Positions 34,733 through 43,480 of a stretch of 64,000 nt of DNA are shown piece after piece. Location: assembly GCF_014288115.1 (NCBI RefSeq), contig NZ_JACOOK010000006.1:1-64000 (forward strand), in the 5' to 3' direction. The stretch comes from Alistipes_A hominis. GTDB lineage: Bacteria; Bacteroidota; Bacteroidia; Bacteroidales; Rikenellaceae. The notes beneath the pieces were generated by a model. That model saw nothing but the letters and a program-made list of their open reading frames with translations, was not told the origin of the DNA and ran no database searches. A program made the position numbers and the translations under genes. How positions within the stretch are numbered: position 1 is the first letter of the stretch; the number at the start of each line of letters is the position of its first letter.

Positions 34733-34753
34733 TCGATCCGGGGAGAAAACGAC

Positions 34754-35176
34754 GTGAACGGGATTATCACACATCCGGCAAAAGTTACGAAGGTCACGGG
34801 CGCAACGGTCGAAGTGAAGATTCTGGCCGAAAGCGCATGTGCGTCCTGTCGGGTCAGGAACAAATGCGGAATGGGGGAGAGCCGCGAAAAGTTACTGGTC
34901 GTCGAAACCCCCGAAGCCCCTTTTTTCGAAGAGGGGGAAGCTGTCGAAGTACACACCGATCAGGTAATGGGCTTGAAAGCCGTCTTTTTCGCTTACATGC
35001 TTCCTTTCCTGCTGGTATTGACCGCTCTGTTGATCCTTTTGCAAACCGGTTCCCGCGAAGTCGTGGCAGGAACGGTTTCGCTTTGCATACTCGGAATATA
35101 TTACCTGGTTTTGTACCTGTTCAGGTCGAAACTGTCGAAAGAGATTGTTTTTAAAATAAAAAAGCTGAACACTTAA
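34754..35176 (+). CDS. rseC: RseC/SoxR-reducing-system family membrane protein
   Basis: 140 residues with a GTG start at 34754. An N-terminal soluble part holds the RseC cysteine motif CASCRVRNKCGMG. Two hydrophobic helices (about residues 75-95 and 100-120) and a basic tail follow. The PF04246 family almost always sits with rnf genes and is thought to help Rnf-linked electron transfer or Fe-S insertion; the exact role is unsettled. Here it directly precedes rnfB (82-bp gap). Confidence 0.85.
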   Translation: MNGIITHPAKVTKVTGATVEVKILAESACASCRVRNKCGMGESREKLLVVETPEAPFFEEGEAVEVHTDQVMGLKAVFFAYMLPFLLVLTALLILLQTGSREVVAGTVSLCILGIYYLVLYLFRSKLSKEIVFKIKKLNT

Positions 35177-35258
35177 CCGACGAAGGCCGCCGTCCGAAGG
35201 CGACTCCCGTTCGCCTCGGGGCGGACGCTGTCGGTTGTGTAGATATAATTGATTGTTT

Positions 35259-36119
35259 ATGATAAGCGGAGTTCTGGGATCTACGATCCTGACATTATGC
35301 GTCATCGGAGTAATAGCCGCCGTAGTTCTTTATTTTGTGGCGCAAAAATTCAAAGTTCACGAAGACCCGAGAATCGATGCCGTCGAAGGTATGCTGCCGG
35401 GAGCCAATTGCGGCGGATGCGGCTATCCGGGTTGTCGGGGCCTGGCCGACGCGCTGGTCAAAAACGACGATATTTCGTCGCTCTATTGCACGGCCGGCGG
35501 AGCCGACACGATGCAAAAAATCGCAGAGTATCTGGGCAAAGCCGTTGCCGAACAGGAACCGATGGTCGCCGTGGTGCGTTGCAGCGGCTCGTGCGACAAA
35601 CGCCCGCATACGAACGTTTACAACGGAGCGCCGTCGTGCGCCGTCGAAGCGGCGCTGTACGGCGGAGAAACGGGATGCGCGTACGGATGCCTGGGCAACG
35701 GGGACTGTGTGGCGGCCTGTCAGTTCGGGGCCATCGTCGTCAACCCGGAAACGGGCCTGCCCGAAGTGGACGAAACCAAGTGTACGGCCTGCGGCGCCTG
35801 CGTAAAAGCCTGTCCGAGGAACATCATCGAACTGCGTAAAAAAGGAGTCAAAGGACGCCGCATTTACGTCGGTTGCGTGAACCGCGACAAAGGGGCCGTC
35901 TCACGGAAAGTATGCGCCGTGTCGTGTATCGGCTGCGGCAAGTGCGTCAGGACCTGCCCGTTCGAAGCCATTACCCTGGAAAACAATCTTGCCTACATCG
36001 ATGCCGAAAAGTGCCGACTGTGCCGCAAATGCGTCGCAGAATGCCCGACCGGAGGAATTAGAGAAATCAATTTCCCGCCCCGGAAAACAGCGGCCGACAA
36101 TCCGACAACACAAGCTTAA
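35259..36119 (+). CDS. rnfB: Rnf complex subunit RnfB (ferredoxin-like)
   Basis: 286 residues from ATG 35259; a TTG two codons earlier is possible. One N-terminal membrane anchor (residues ~5-27), then the Rnf-specific 4Fe-4S motif GANCGGCGYPGC, and several ferredoxin motifs: YGCLGNGDCVAACQF, CTACGACVKACPRN, CIGCGKCVRTCPFEA and CRLCRKCVAECPTGG. It accepts electrons from reduced ferredoxin at the cytoplasmic side of the Rnf ion pump. First rnf gene in the canonical B-C-D-G-E-A order. Confidence 0.93.
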   Translation: MISGVLGSTILTLCVIGVIAAVVLYFVAQKFKVHEDPRIDAVEGMLPGANCGGCGYPGCRGLADALVKNDDISSLYCTAGGADTMQKIAEYLGKAVAEQEPMVAVVRCSGSCDKRPHTNVYNGAPSCAVEAALYGGETGCAYGCLGNGDCVAACQFGAIVVNPETGLPEVDETKCTACGACVKACPRNIIELRKKGVKGRRIYVGCVNRDKGAVSRKVCAVSCIGCGKCVRTCPFEAITLENNLAYIDAEKCRLCRKCVAECPTGGIREINFPPRKTAADNPTTQA

Positions 36120-36133
36120 AAAAGGAGTCTGAC

Positions 36134-37477
36134 ATGTTAAAAGGATTCAGCAAAGGCGGTATTCACACGCCGGAATATAAAATCAGCAAAGCCGAGGCAA
36201 TCGCCGATTTCCCGCTGCCGGAAATCGCCGTCGTGCCGTTGTCGCAACATATCGGCGCCCCGGCGGCGGCCTGCGTCAAAAAAGGAGACGCGGTGCGGGT
36301 CGGCCAGGTGATCGGCACGGCCGCAGGATTCGTCTCGTCGAACATTCACGCTCCGGTATCGGGTACGGTAGTGGCCGTCGATGCAACTCCGGATACGGGC
36401 GGCATTCGCCGTCCCTCGATCTCGATCCGCGCCGAAGGCGATGTTTGGATCGACACGATCGACCGCAGCGACCGCCTGGTAAAAACGTGCGATCTTTCTA
36501 AAGAAGAGATCTTCAAAAAAATCACCGAAGCCGGTCTGGTCGGCATGGGGGGAGCTACGTTCCCGACCCATGTCAAGCTGGCCGTTCCGGCCGGCAAAAC
36601 GGCAGAAATGCTGATCGTCAACGGCGTCGAATGCGAACCGTTCCTGACGGCCGACCACCGGCTGATGCTCGAAAAAGGAGCCGAAATACTGGTGGGAGTC
36701 GATATTCTCGCAAAAGCGCTCGGCACGCAAAAAGCCTATATCGGAATCGAAAACAACAAGCCGGACGCGATCGAACGTCTAACGCAACTGGCCGTCGAAT
36801 ATCCGCACATCGAAATCGTACCGCTGCGGGTGCGCTATCCGCAGGGAGGCGAAAAACAGCTGATCGAAGCGATCACCGGCCGCGAGGTACCGTCCGGCGG
36901 GCTTCCGATCGACGTCGGAGCCGTCGTACAGAACGTGGGCACCGCATTCGCCGTTTACGAAGCGGTACAGAAAAACAAGCCGCTGATCGAACGGATCGTC
37001 ACCGTGACCGGCCGCTGCCTGGCTCGGCCGTCGAACCTGCGGGTCAGGATCGGCACCCCGATCGCCTCGCTGATCGAATATTGCGGCGGTTTTCCGGAAG
37101 ACGCAGGCAAAGTGGTCGGCGGAGGGCCGATGATGGGCCGCGCCATCGCTAATCTGGACGCTCCGGTCACCAAAGGTACCTCGGGCATCCTGCTGATCCG
37201 CGAAAAAGGAGCCGTACGCAAAATGCCGCAACGGTGTATCAAATGCGCCAAATGCGTCAGCATCTGCACAATGGGGCTCGAACCGTACCTGATGAGCAAG
37301 TTGGCAAAAATGGGACGGTTCGACGAACTGGAGGCCGCGCACGTAACCGACTGCATCGAGTGCGGCTCGTGCTCGTACACCTGCCCGGCTATGCTGCCGC
37401 TGCTGGATTATATTCGCCTGGGCAAGACGGAAGTCGCCAAACGCGTCCGGGCACGCAAAACACAGGAGAAAAAATAA
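36134..37477 (+). CDS. rnfC: Rnf complex subunit RnfC (NADH/FMN, Fe-S)
   Basis: 447 residues. The N-terminal barrel-sandwich domain (FSKGGIHTPEYKISKA, HAPVSGTVVAVD) is followed by the NADH/FMN-binding region GLVGMGGATFPTHVKL, NGVECEPFLTADHRLM. Two 4Fe-4S motifs, CIKCAKCVSICTMGLEP and CIECGSCSYTCPAMLP, lie near the C-terminus. It is the NAD+-reducing end of Rnf. Spaced 14 bp after rnfB. Confidence 0.94.
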   Translation: MLKGFSKGGIHTPEYKISKAEAIADFPLPEIAVVPLSQHIGAPAAACVKKGDAVRVGQVIGTAAGFVSSNIHAPVSGTVVAVDATPDTGGIRRPSISIRAEGDVWIDTIDRSDRLVKTCDLSKEEIFKKITEAGLVGMGGATFPTHVKLAVPAGKTAEMLIVNGVECEPFLTADHRLMLEKGAEILVGVDILAKALGTQKAYIGIENNKPDAIERLTQLAVEYPHIEIVPLRVRYPQGGEKQLIEAITGREVPSGGLPIDVGAVVQNVGTAFAVYEAVQKNKPLIERIVTVTGRCLARPSNLRVRIGTPIASLIEYCGGFPEDAGKVVGGGPMMGRAIANLDAPVTKGTSGILLIREKGAVRKMPQRCIKCAKCVSICTMGLEPYLMSKLAKMGRFDELEAAHVTDCIECGSCSYTCPAMLPLLDYIRLGKTEVAKRVRARKTQEKK

Positions 37478-37494
37478 AACCGAACTGAAAATAA

Positions 37495-38538
37495 ATGGAT
37501 AAAAAATTAGTCGTATCCCCTTCTCCGCATATCCACGGGGCATTTTCGACCAAACGCCTGATGGGGGACGTGCTGATCGCGCTGATCCCCGCCTTCATCG
37601 TATCGGTCATCGTCTACGGTGTCGACGCGCTGGTCGTAACCGGAGTATCCGTCGCCGCCTGCGTCGCATTCGAATATCTGATTCAGAAATACCTGCTAAA
37701 AGGCGATTGTACGATCGGCAACTATTCGGCCGTCGTCACCGGCGTGCTGCTCGGCTTCAACCTACCCAGTACGCTACCCGTCTGGATGATCGTCATTGGC
37801 GCGCTGGTAGCGATCGGCGTCGGCAAAATGTCGTTCGGCGGCCTGGGCTGCAACCCGTTCAACCCGGCATTGGTCGGACGGGTGTTCCTGTTGATCTCGT
37901 TCCCGGTGCAAATGACAGGCTTCGTCACGCCGGCACACGTAGATTCGCTGTCCGGAGCCACGACGACGCAAGTGGAAATCAATGCCGAAACCGCCACCGA
38001 CGCCGTTTCCGGACCTACGCTGCTGGGATATGTAAAAGAGGCGCTGGCCGGAGGCTCGACCACTGCCGACATCGCCGAAAAACTGTCGTACAACGACATG
38101 CTGCTCGGCTTCAAATCCGGATCGGTCGGCGAAATCGCGGCGCTGGCGCTGCTGCTCGGCTTCTTCTACCTGCTGTGCCGGAAAGTAATCACCTGGCATA
38201 CGCCGGTAGCCGTGCTCGGATCGATGGCGCTGTTCGGCGGAATCCTGTGGGCGGCCGACCCGTCGCACTACATGAATCCGTTGTTCCACATCCTGACCGG
38301 AGGAGCGATGCTCGGAGCTGTTTTTATGGCCACCGATTACGTCACCTCTCCGATGACGCACAAAGGGATGTTGCTGTACGGAGCCGGCATCGGAATCATC
38401 ACGATGCTGATCCGCACCTGGGGTTCCTATCCGGAAGGCATGTCGTTCGCGATCCTGATTATGAACGCGGTCGTGCCGCTGATCAACAAATACGTAAAAC
38501 CGAAACGCTTCGGAGTCGTTTCCGCCAAAACCCGTTAA
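37495..38538 (+). CDS. rnfD: Rnf complex subunit RnfD
   Basis: 347 residues with about nine hydrophobic helices. SLSGATTTQ contains the Thr to which FMN is covalently attached (SGAT motif). GLGCNPFNPALVGRVF and AVFMATDYVTSPMT are conserved RnfD/NqrB blocks. It forms part of the membrane ion channel (Na+ or H+) of Rnf. 17 bp after rnfC and 6 bp before rnfG. Confidence 0.94.
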   Translation: MDKKLVVSPSPHIHGAFSTKRLMGDVLIALIPAFIVSVIVYGVDALVVTGVSVAACVAFEYLIQKYLLKGDCTIGNYSAVVTGVLLGFNLPSTLPVWMIVIGALVAIGVGKMSFGGLGCNPFNPALVGRVFLLISFPVQMTGFVTPAHVDSLSGATTTQVEINAETATDAVSGPTLLGYVKEALAGGSTTADIAEKLSYNDMLLGFKSGSVGEIAALALLLGFFYLLCRKVITWHTPVAVLGSMALFGGILWAADPSHYMNPLFHILTGGAMLGAVFMATDYVTSPMTHKGMLLYGAGIGIITMLIRTWGSYPEGMSFAILIMNAVVPLINKYVKPKRFGVVSAKTR

Positions 38539-38544
38539 AGCCGT

Positions 38545-39126
38545 ATGGAAAGTTCATTGAAAAATATGGTCGTCACGCTGCTGGTCATCACGCTGGTGTC
38601 GGCCTCAGCCGTAGGGTTTGTCTATAAAATCACCGCCGAGCCGATCGCTCGCGCCAAGGCTGCCAAAATCACGGCAGCGATCGCGCTGGTGTTGCCGACT
38701 TTCGACAACGATCCCGGAGCGGCCAAAACGGTGCAAACGATAGACGGGAAAGAAGTCGTCGTCTACACCGCCACGCAGGGGCAGGATACGGTAGGATATG
38801 CCGTCGAAACCTTCACGAACACAGGTTTCGGCGGAGAAATCAAACTAATGGTCGGCTTCCTGAAGGACGGCACGATCAACCGCGTTGAAACGCTTTCGCA
38901 CAACGAAACGCCCGGTCTGGGCAACAAAATCGAACGCAGCAAATCCGACTTTGCCGTGCAGTTCGAAGGCAAAAATCCGGCAGACTTCAAACTGGCGGTG
39001 CGCAAGGACGGCGGGGATGTCGACGCCATCACCGCTTCGACGATCTCTTCGCGCGCCTTCAGCGACGCCGTGAGTCGGGCTTACGAAGTTTACAAATCGA
39101 TCCAAAACAGCGGAAACCATGAATAA
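38545..39126 (+). CDS. rnfG: Rnf complex subunit RnfG (covalent FMN)
   Basis: 193 residues. One N-terminal helix (~11-32), then the periplasmic FMN-binding domain with TFTNTGFGGEIKLMVGF, HNETPGLGNKI and DAITASTISSRA, the last carrying the FMN-accepting Thr. It passes electrons through the periplasmic side of Rnf. Its last 8 bp overlap the start of rnfE. Confidence 0.92.
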   Translation: MESSLKNMVVTLLVITLVSASAVGFVYKITAEPIARAKAAKITAAIALVLPTFDNDPGAAKTVQTIDGKEVVVYTATQGQDTVGYAVETFTNTGFGGEIKLMVGFLKDGTINRVETLSHNETPGLGNKIERSKSDFAVQFEGKNPADFKLAVRKDGGDVDAITASTISSRAFSDAVSRAYEVYKSIQNSGNHE

Positions 39127-39706
39127 ACTGCAAATCCTGACCAAAGGTCTGATAAAGGAAAACCCGACGTTTGTGCTGTTGCTGGGAATGTGTCCGACCC
39201 TCGGCACCACCACCTCGGCGATCAACGGGCTGGGCATGGGCGTGGCGACCCTGTTCGTACTGACCTGCTCGAACGTCGCCATTTCGTTGATCAAGAACCT
39301 GATCCCTGACAAGGTGCGCATTCCGGCGTTTATCGTCGTAATCGCTTCGTTCGTCACCGTCGTGCAACTCTGCATGGAAGCCTACGTACCCGATCTTTAC
39401 GCGACACTCGGCGTATTCATCCCGCTGATCGTCGTCAACTGCATCATCCTGGGACGCGCCGAAGCGTTCGCTTCGAAAAACAACGTCGCGGACTCGGCGC
39501 TGGACGGAATCGGCATCGGACTCGGCTTCACGCTGTCGCTAACTCTGCTGGGAGCCGTCCGCGAAGCGCTCGGCAACGGCTCGGTGTTCGGCCTGAAATT
39601 CATCCAGGGAGACGGAATACTGCTGTTCATCCTCGCCCCGGGAGCCTTCATGGTACTGGCCTACCTGATGGCCATTTTCAAAAAGCTAACGGCTAAAACG
39701 AAATAG
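39119..39706 (+). CDS. rnfE: Rnf complex subunit RnfE
   Basis: 195 residues, six predicted helices, starting NKLQILTKGLIKENPTFVLLLGMCPTLG with the Cys that, with RnfA, ligates an intramembrane Fe-S cluster in NQR/Rnf structures. The second half has VNCIILGRAEAFA. Member of the NqrD/RnfE family. It overlaps rnfG by 8 bp and precedes rnfA by 2 bp. Confidence 0.93.
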   Translation: MNKLQILTKGLIKENPTFVLLLGMCPTLGTTTSAINGLGMGVATLFVLTCSNVAISLIKNLIPDKVRIPAFIVVIASFVTVVQLCMEAYVPDLYATLGVFIPLIVVNCIILGRAEAFASKNNVADSALDGIGIGLGFTLSLTLLGAVREALGNGSVFGLKFIQGDGILLFILAPGAFMVLAYLMAIFKKLTAKTK

Positions 39707-39708
39707 TC

Positions 39709-40284
39709 ATGGAATACTTCATCATTATCATCAGTTCGATCTTCGTCAACAACGTCGTACTGTCGCAGTTTCTCGGGATCTGCCCGTTCCTGGGCGTATC
39801 CAACCGGGTCGGCACGTCGTTGGGCATGGGCGCCGCCGTTACGTTCGTGATGGCCATTTCGTCGATCGTCGCCTACCTGATCCAGTACTACGTGCTCGTC
39901 CCGCTCGGCATCCAGTATATGCAGACCATCGTTTTTATTCTGGTAATCGCCGCGCTGGTACAGATGGTCGAGATCATCCTGAAAAAAGTAAGCCCGGCGC
40001 TCTACCAGGCGCTCGGCATCTTCCTGCCGCTGATCACGACGAACTGCGCCGTCCTGGGGATCGCCATCCTGCTGGTACAAAAGGAATACAATCTCGGCGA
40101 ATCCGTCGTTTTCGCGACCGCGACGGCCATCGGCTTTTCGCTGGCGCTGGTGCTTTTTGCCGGACTCCGCGAACGGCTCGAACTGGAAGACGTCCCGGCC
40201 GGCATGAAGGGAATGCCGATCGCGCTGCTCACGGCGAGCATTCTGGCAATGGCTTTCATGGGATTCTCGGGACTGGTGCGGTAA
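39709..40284 (+). CDS. rnfA: Rnf complex subunit RnfA
   Basis: 191 residues, six helices. It starts EYFIIIISSIFVNNVVLSQFLGICPFLGVSNRV, with the conserved Cys, and has TNCAVLGIAILLV in the second half. Paralogous and inverted relative to RnfE, with which it forms the half-channel pair. Last gene of the rnf operon, followed after 19 bp by a strong terminator. Confidence 0.93.
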   Translation: MEYFIIIISSIFVNNVVLSQFLGICPFLGVSNRVGTSLGMGAAVTFVMAISSIVAYLIQYYVLVPLGIQYMQTIVFILVIAALVQMVEIILKKVSPALYQALGIFLPLITTNCAVLGIAILLVQKEYNLGESVVFATATAIGFSLALVLFAGLRERLELEDVPAGMKGMPIALLTASILAMAFMGFSGLVR

Positions 40285-40302
40285 CCGACCGATCCGGATA
40301 AA

Positions 40303-40348
40303 ATACGGGGGCGGGGAAAGAAAATCTTTCCGTCCCCGTATTTTTTTC
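40303..40348 (+). terminator. Intrinsic terminator of the rnf operon
   Basis: Arms 40303-40321 (ATACGGGGGCGGGGAAAGA) and 40325-40341 pair almost completely around AAA, followed by seven T residues. It closes the nadE-rseC-rnfBCDGEA stretch. Confidence 0.85.
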
Positions 40349-40390
40349 ATCGAATTTACGTTAACTTTAAGGGTTAAGACCGTCGATGTA

Positions 40391-42184
40391 ATGAACGTTA
40401 GGATTGCCGTCATATGCGTTACCGTGCTGGTTCTGTCGCTCCGAGCGCAGGGCCGCCCGGACGTTGGCCGGCCTTCCAAGGATACGCTGCCGGCTCGGGA
40501 GAAAAAAACAGGACGTTTCTCCCGCCTGCTTTACCAGACAATCTCCGTAACCCCGCGCGACAAGGAAGCCGAAATGCGCGCCGCCAAAGCCGATCAGGAA
40601 TATTTCGAACAATTCGCCGGGAAGAAGATCGGCGATATCCGGATCGTCCGCGAGAACGTCTTCAATCCCCATTCGAAAGTATGGGGCGAACGCAAGACGA
40701 ACGCCATGCACCGGATCACGCAGGAGAGCAAGATTCGCCGCGACCTGTTTATCAAACCGGGCGACCGCTTCGATCCGCTACTGGTCACCAACAACCGCCA
40801 ACTGATCCGCTCTCGCAGCTACATCGCCGACGCAAACATCCGCGTAATCCCCGCGACGCCGGACTCGTCGGTCGTAGACCTGATCGTCACGACCCGCGAT
40901 CGCTGGACGATCGGCATCGACCTGAATTCGCAAAGCGACGGGAACACCTATTTCGAACTCTACGACGACAACATTCTGGGGTGGGGGAACAAGCTGAGCG
41001 TCAAGACCTATTTCAATTGGAAAAACTGGAGCTACGGCGGCAACCTGTTCGAATACGAGAACCCGAATATCCTGGGCAGCTTCGTCGAAGGGCGCATCAT
41101 CGCCGGCAAAGGATTCAACTACTCCGACTACGGAGCTGAATTCAAAAAAGAGTTCATCCGACCGTCGGACTACACGCTCGGAGGATACGGCTACTACCGC
41201 CGGGAACCGATCGACATCGACCCGTTGGATTCGACGATCAACACCTCCCTGGCCAAATGGGGCGTATGGGGCGGTAAATCCTTTTACATAAAAAACCTGA
41301 AAAGCAGTTTCTTTATCACGGCGCATTACAATACGGTGCTTCACCGGGAACGGCCGGAAGTATCGCAGTCGCTGAATCCCTATTTCCACAACGAGAACCT
41401 CGTGCTGTTCAACACCGGTTTCTACAAAGAGCAGTTCCGTACCTCCAGCCTGATCTACGGGTACGGAGTCAACGAGGATATCCCTTACGGCTACCAGTTC
41501 TCGCTGACGGGTGGCCCTTCGTGGGGCGAGTTCGGCAACCGGTGGTACCTGGGCGGCAAGTTCAGCGCCGGTAACTTCACGTCGTTCGGCTACCTGCGGT
41601 GGAGTTTCGCCCTCGGCAGCTACCTGAACAACCGCGACGGGCGGTTTTACCGCACCGCCCTGGTATCGAATCTGAACTGGTTTTCGAACCTGATGGGCAA
41701 AGGAAGATACCGCGTCCGCCAGTTCATCGACGTGAACCTGACCCGCGGATGGAACCGAATGGACGGATACCGCGAATCGTTCGGATTCGAAGACAATGCC
41801 GAACTGCGCGGACTCGGAGAGGAAATTTACGGCAACAACCGGCTCGTGGTCAATTCCGAAACCGTCGTATTTACCCCATGGCACCTGTACCAGTTTCGTT
41901 TCGCGTTGTACGGATTCGCCGACCTCGGCATTCTCGGCTACAACGGCAATCTGTTTAAAAACGGATTCTACTCGACCATCGGCATCGGCGTACGCATCAA
42001 AAACGAACACCTGATTTTCCGAACGATCAACATCCGGCTCGGTTTCGCCGTAGGACGAACCGGCCTGCTGAACGCCAATTACTTCCATATCAATACCGAG
42101 GACAAGCGGCAACCGATCCGGTACCGGCCGCAAAAAGCGACCGTCACCGATTACGAGGACAATACCTGGTACGGCTGGGATTAA
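40391..42184 (+). CDS. BamA/TamA-like outer-membrane beta-barrel protein with POTRA-like N-terminus
   Basis: 597 residues. The signal peptide is MNVRIAVICVTVLVLSLRAQG. A POTRA-like region at ~80-170 has KKIGDIRIVRENVF, then FIKPGDRFDPLLVTNNRQLIRSRSYI and VDLIVTTRDRW. A predicted 16-strand barrel with alternating aromatic strands runs to the C-terminus. Shorter than BamA, with fewer POTRA repeats. Related proteins assemble or secrete outer-membrane proteins, but the client is unknown. Monocistronic, convergent with purE across a shared terminator. Confidence 0.75.
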   Translation: MNVRIAVICVTVLVLSLRAQGRPDVGRPSKDTLPAREKKTGRFSRLLYQTISVTPRDKEAEMRAAKADQEYFEQFAGKKIGDIRIVRENVFNPHSKVWGERKTNAMHRITQESKIRRDLFIKPGDRFDPLLVTNNRQLIRSRSYIADANIRVIPATPDSSVVDLIVTTRDRWTIGIDLNSQSDGNTYFELYDDNILGWGNKLSVKTYFNWKNWSYGGNLFEYENPNILGSFVEGRIIAGKGFNYSDYGAEFKKEFIRPSDYTLGGYGYYRREPIDIDPLDSTINTSLAKWGVWGGKSFYIKNLKSSFFITAHYNTVLHRERPEVSQSLNPYFHNENLVLFNTGFYKEQFRTSSLIYGYGVNEDIPYGYQFSLTGGPSWGEFGNRWYLGGKFSAGNFTSFGYLRWSFALGSYLNNRDGRFYRTALVSNLNWFSNLMGKGRYRVRQFIDVNLTRGWNRMDGYRESFGFEDNAELRGLGEEIYGNNRLVVNSETVVFTPWHLYQFRFALYGFADLGILGYNGNLFKNGFYSTIGIGVRIKNEHLIFRTINIRLGFAVGRTGLLNANYFHINTEDKRQPIRYRPQKATVTDYEDNTWYGWD

Positions 42185-42228
42185 TCCGGGACGACCGGTA
42201 CGCGAAAAAGACGGCAGGCATCCCGATA

Positions 42229-42266
42229 AAAATACGTTACCGGACTTTCGCCCGGTAACGTATTTT
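42229..42266. terminator. Bidirectional terminator between the BamA-like gene and purE
   Basis: Perfect 15-bp inverted repeat, 42229-42243 and 42252-42266, with an 8-nt loop. The arms carry AAAA/TTTT at their outer ends, so a T run follows the stem on either strand. It serves both convergent genes. Confidence 0.85.
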
Positions 42267-42297
42267 GAACGAAACAAACGCCTTCCGGCGGCGACTC

Positions 42298-42810
42298 CTA
42301 ATTCGTCTTGAACGGACGCTTGATCTGAGCGAGCTCCCGATTCGCCTTGCCGATCTTCTGGGCCAACTCGCTTTTGAAAGCGACGAATTTCCGCATCAGC
42401 TCCTCGTCGCCCGCAGCCAGGATCTGAACGGCCAGGATCGCGCCGTTGCGGGCCCCGTCCAGCGCCATCGTAGCGACCGGTATCCCGGCAGGCATCTGCA
42501 AAATGGAAAGGATGCTGTCCCAGCCGTCGATCGAATTGGACGACTTGATCGGAATCCCGATCACCGGCAGCGGGGTAGTGGCGGCGATCACGCCCGGAAG
42601 ATGGGCCGCTCCGCCGGCGCCGGCGATAATTACTTTCACGCCGCGGGTATGGGCGTTCTTCGCAAATTCGGCCACCATTTCGGGAACGCGGTGGGCCGAC
42701 AGCGCATTGATTTCATAAGGAACTTCCATCTGGTCGAGAAACTCGGCAGCGGCCTCCATGATCTTCAGATCCGACGTGCTGCCCATGATGATGCTGACTT
42801 TCGGTGTCAT
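42298..42810 (-). CDS. purE: N5-carboxyaminoimidazole ribonucleotide mutase (class I PurE)
   Basis: 170 residues. KVSIIMGSTSDLKIMEAAAEFL is the substrate phosphate-binding loop. SAHRVPEMVAEFA contains the catalytic His of class I PurE, and IAGAGGAAHLPGVIAATTPLPVIGIP is the second signature. It converts N5-CAIR to CAIR in purine synthesis. Divergent from hpt (purine salvage) with 121 bp between the starts. Confidence 0.95.
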   Translation of the reverse strand: MTPKVSIIMGSTSDLKIMEAAAEFLDQMEVPYEINALSAHRVPEMVAEFAKNAHTRGVKVIIAGAGGAAHLPGVIAATTPLPVIGIPIKSSNSIDGWDSILSILQMPAGIPVATMALDGARNGAILAVQILAAGDEELMRKFVAFKSELAQKIGKANRELAQIKRPFKTN

Positions 42811-42848
42811 TTTATCACGCTTTTTAAATTATTTTTGATTCGCTTCAT

Positions 42849-42864
42849 TATCTTTGCAAAGATA
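42849..42864. promoter_or_regulatory. Back-to-back -7 boxes in a perfect 16-bp palindrome between purE and hpt
   Basis: TATCTTTG at 42849-42856 (plus, toward hpt) abuts CAAAGATA at 42857-42864 (TATCTTTG on the minus strand, toward purE). Both are exact TAnnTTTG boxes. Polymerase could occupy only one at a time, giving a built-in competition between purine synthesis and salvage genes (inference). Confidence 0.5.
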
Positions 42865-42931
42865 AACAACAAACCTCCGGATCACAGCAACCGGACGTTA
42901 TTTTTTTCCGTTACCGATCAAAACGAAACAG

Positions 42932-43480
42932 ATGGACACGATACGGCTTCACGACAAGACATTCCGGCGTTCGATCTCCTGCGAACAACTGCAAAAGGCC
43001 ATCGCGGAGGTGGCCGCACGCATCAACAGCGACTACCGGGAAAAACGAACGCCGCTGTTCGTCGGCGTGCTCAACGGATCGTTCATGTTCATGGGCGAAC
43101 TGCTGCGTCACATCTCGTTCGACTGCGAAGTCTCGTTCGTCAAAATAGCCTCGTACAGCGGAACCGCAACCACCGGCCGCGTCAGGGAGCTCATCGGCCT
43201 CTCGCAGGATATTCGGAGCAGGCACGTCATCCTCGTCGAAGACATCGTCGACACCGGAGCCAGCATCGAATACATGACCGGCGTGCTGAAAAAGCAGGGA
43301 CCGGCCGACATCGCCGTCGCGACGCTGCTTTTCAAACCGGAATGCTACCGGAAACAAATGCCGCCGAAGTACTACGCGCTGTCTATTCCGGACAAGTTCA
43401 TCGTTGGTTTCGGGCTCGACTACGACCAACTGGGACGCAACTACAAAGACATTTATGAAATCGCCGACGACCATGAATAA
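42932..43480 (+). CDS. hpt: Hypoxanthine phosphoribosyltransferase
   Basis: 182 residues, typical HPRT length. The PRPP-binding signature is VILVEDIVDTGASIEYM; VGVLNGSFMFMGELLRHI is the pyrophosphate loop; VKIASYSGTATTG is the flexible loop; FIVGFGLDYDQLGRNYKDIY closes the protein. It salvages hypoxanthine (and guanine) to nucleotides. Overlaps queE by 8 bp. Confidence 0.94.
   Translation: MDTIRLHDKTFRRSISCEQLQKAIAEVAARINSDYREKRTPLFVGVLNGSFMFMGELLRHISFDCEVSFVKIASYSGTATTGRVRELIGLSQDIRSRHVILVEDIVDTGASIEYMTGVLKKQGPADIAVATLLFKPECYRKQMPPKYYALSIPDKFIVGFGLDYDQLGRNYKDIYEIADDHE

Noticed and set aside
35253..35258. TTG start two codons before rnfB ATG
   Set aside because: The ATG at 35259 gives the standard MISGVL... 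start and avoids a rare initiator.
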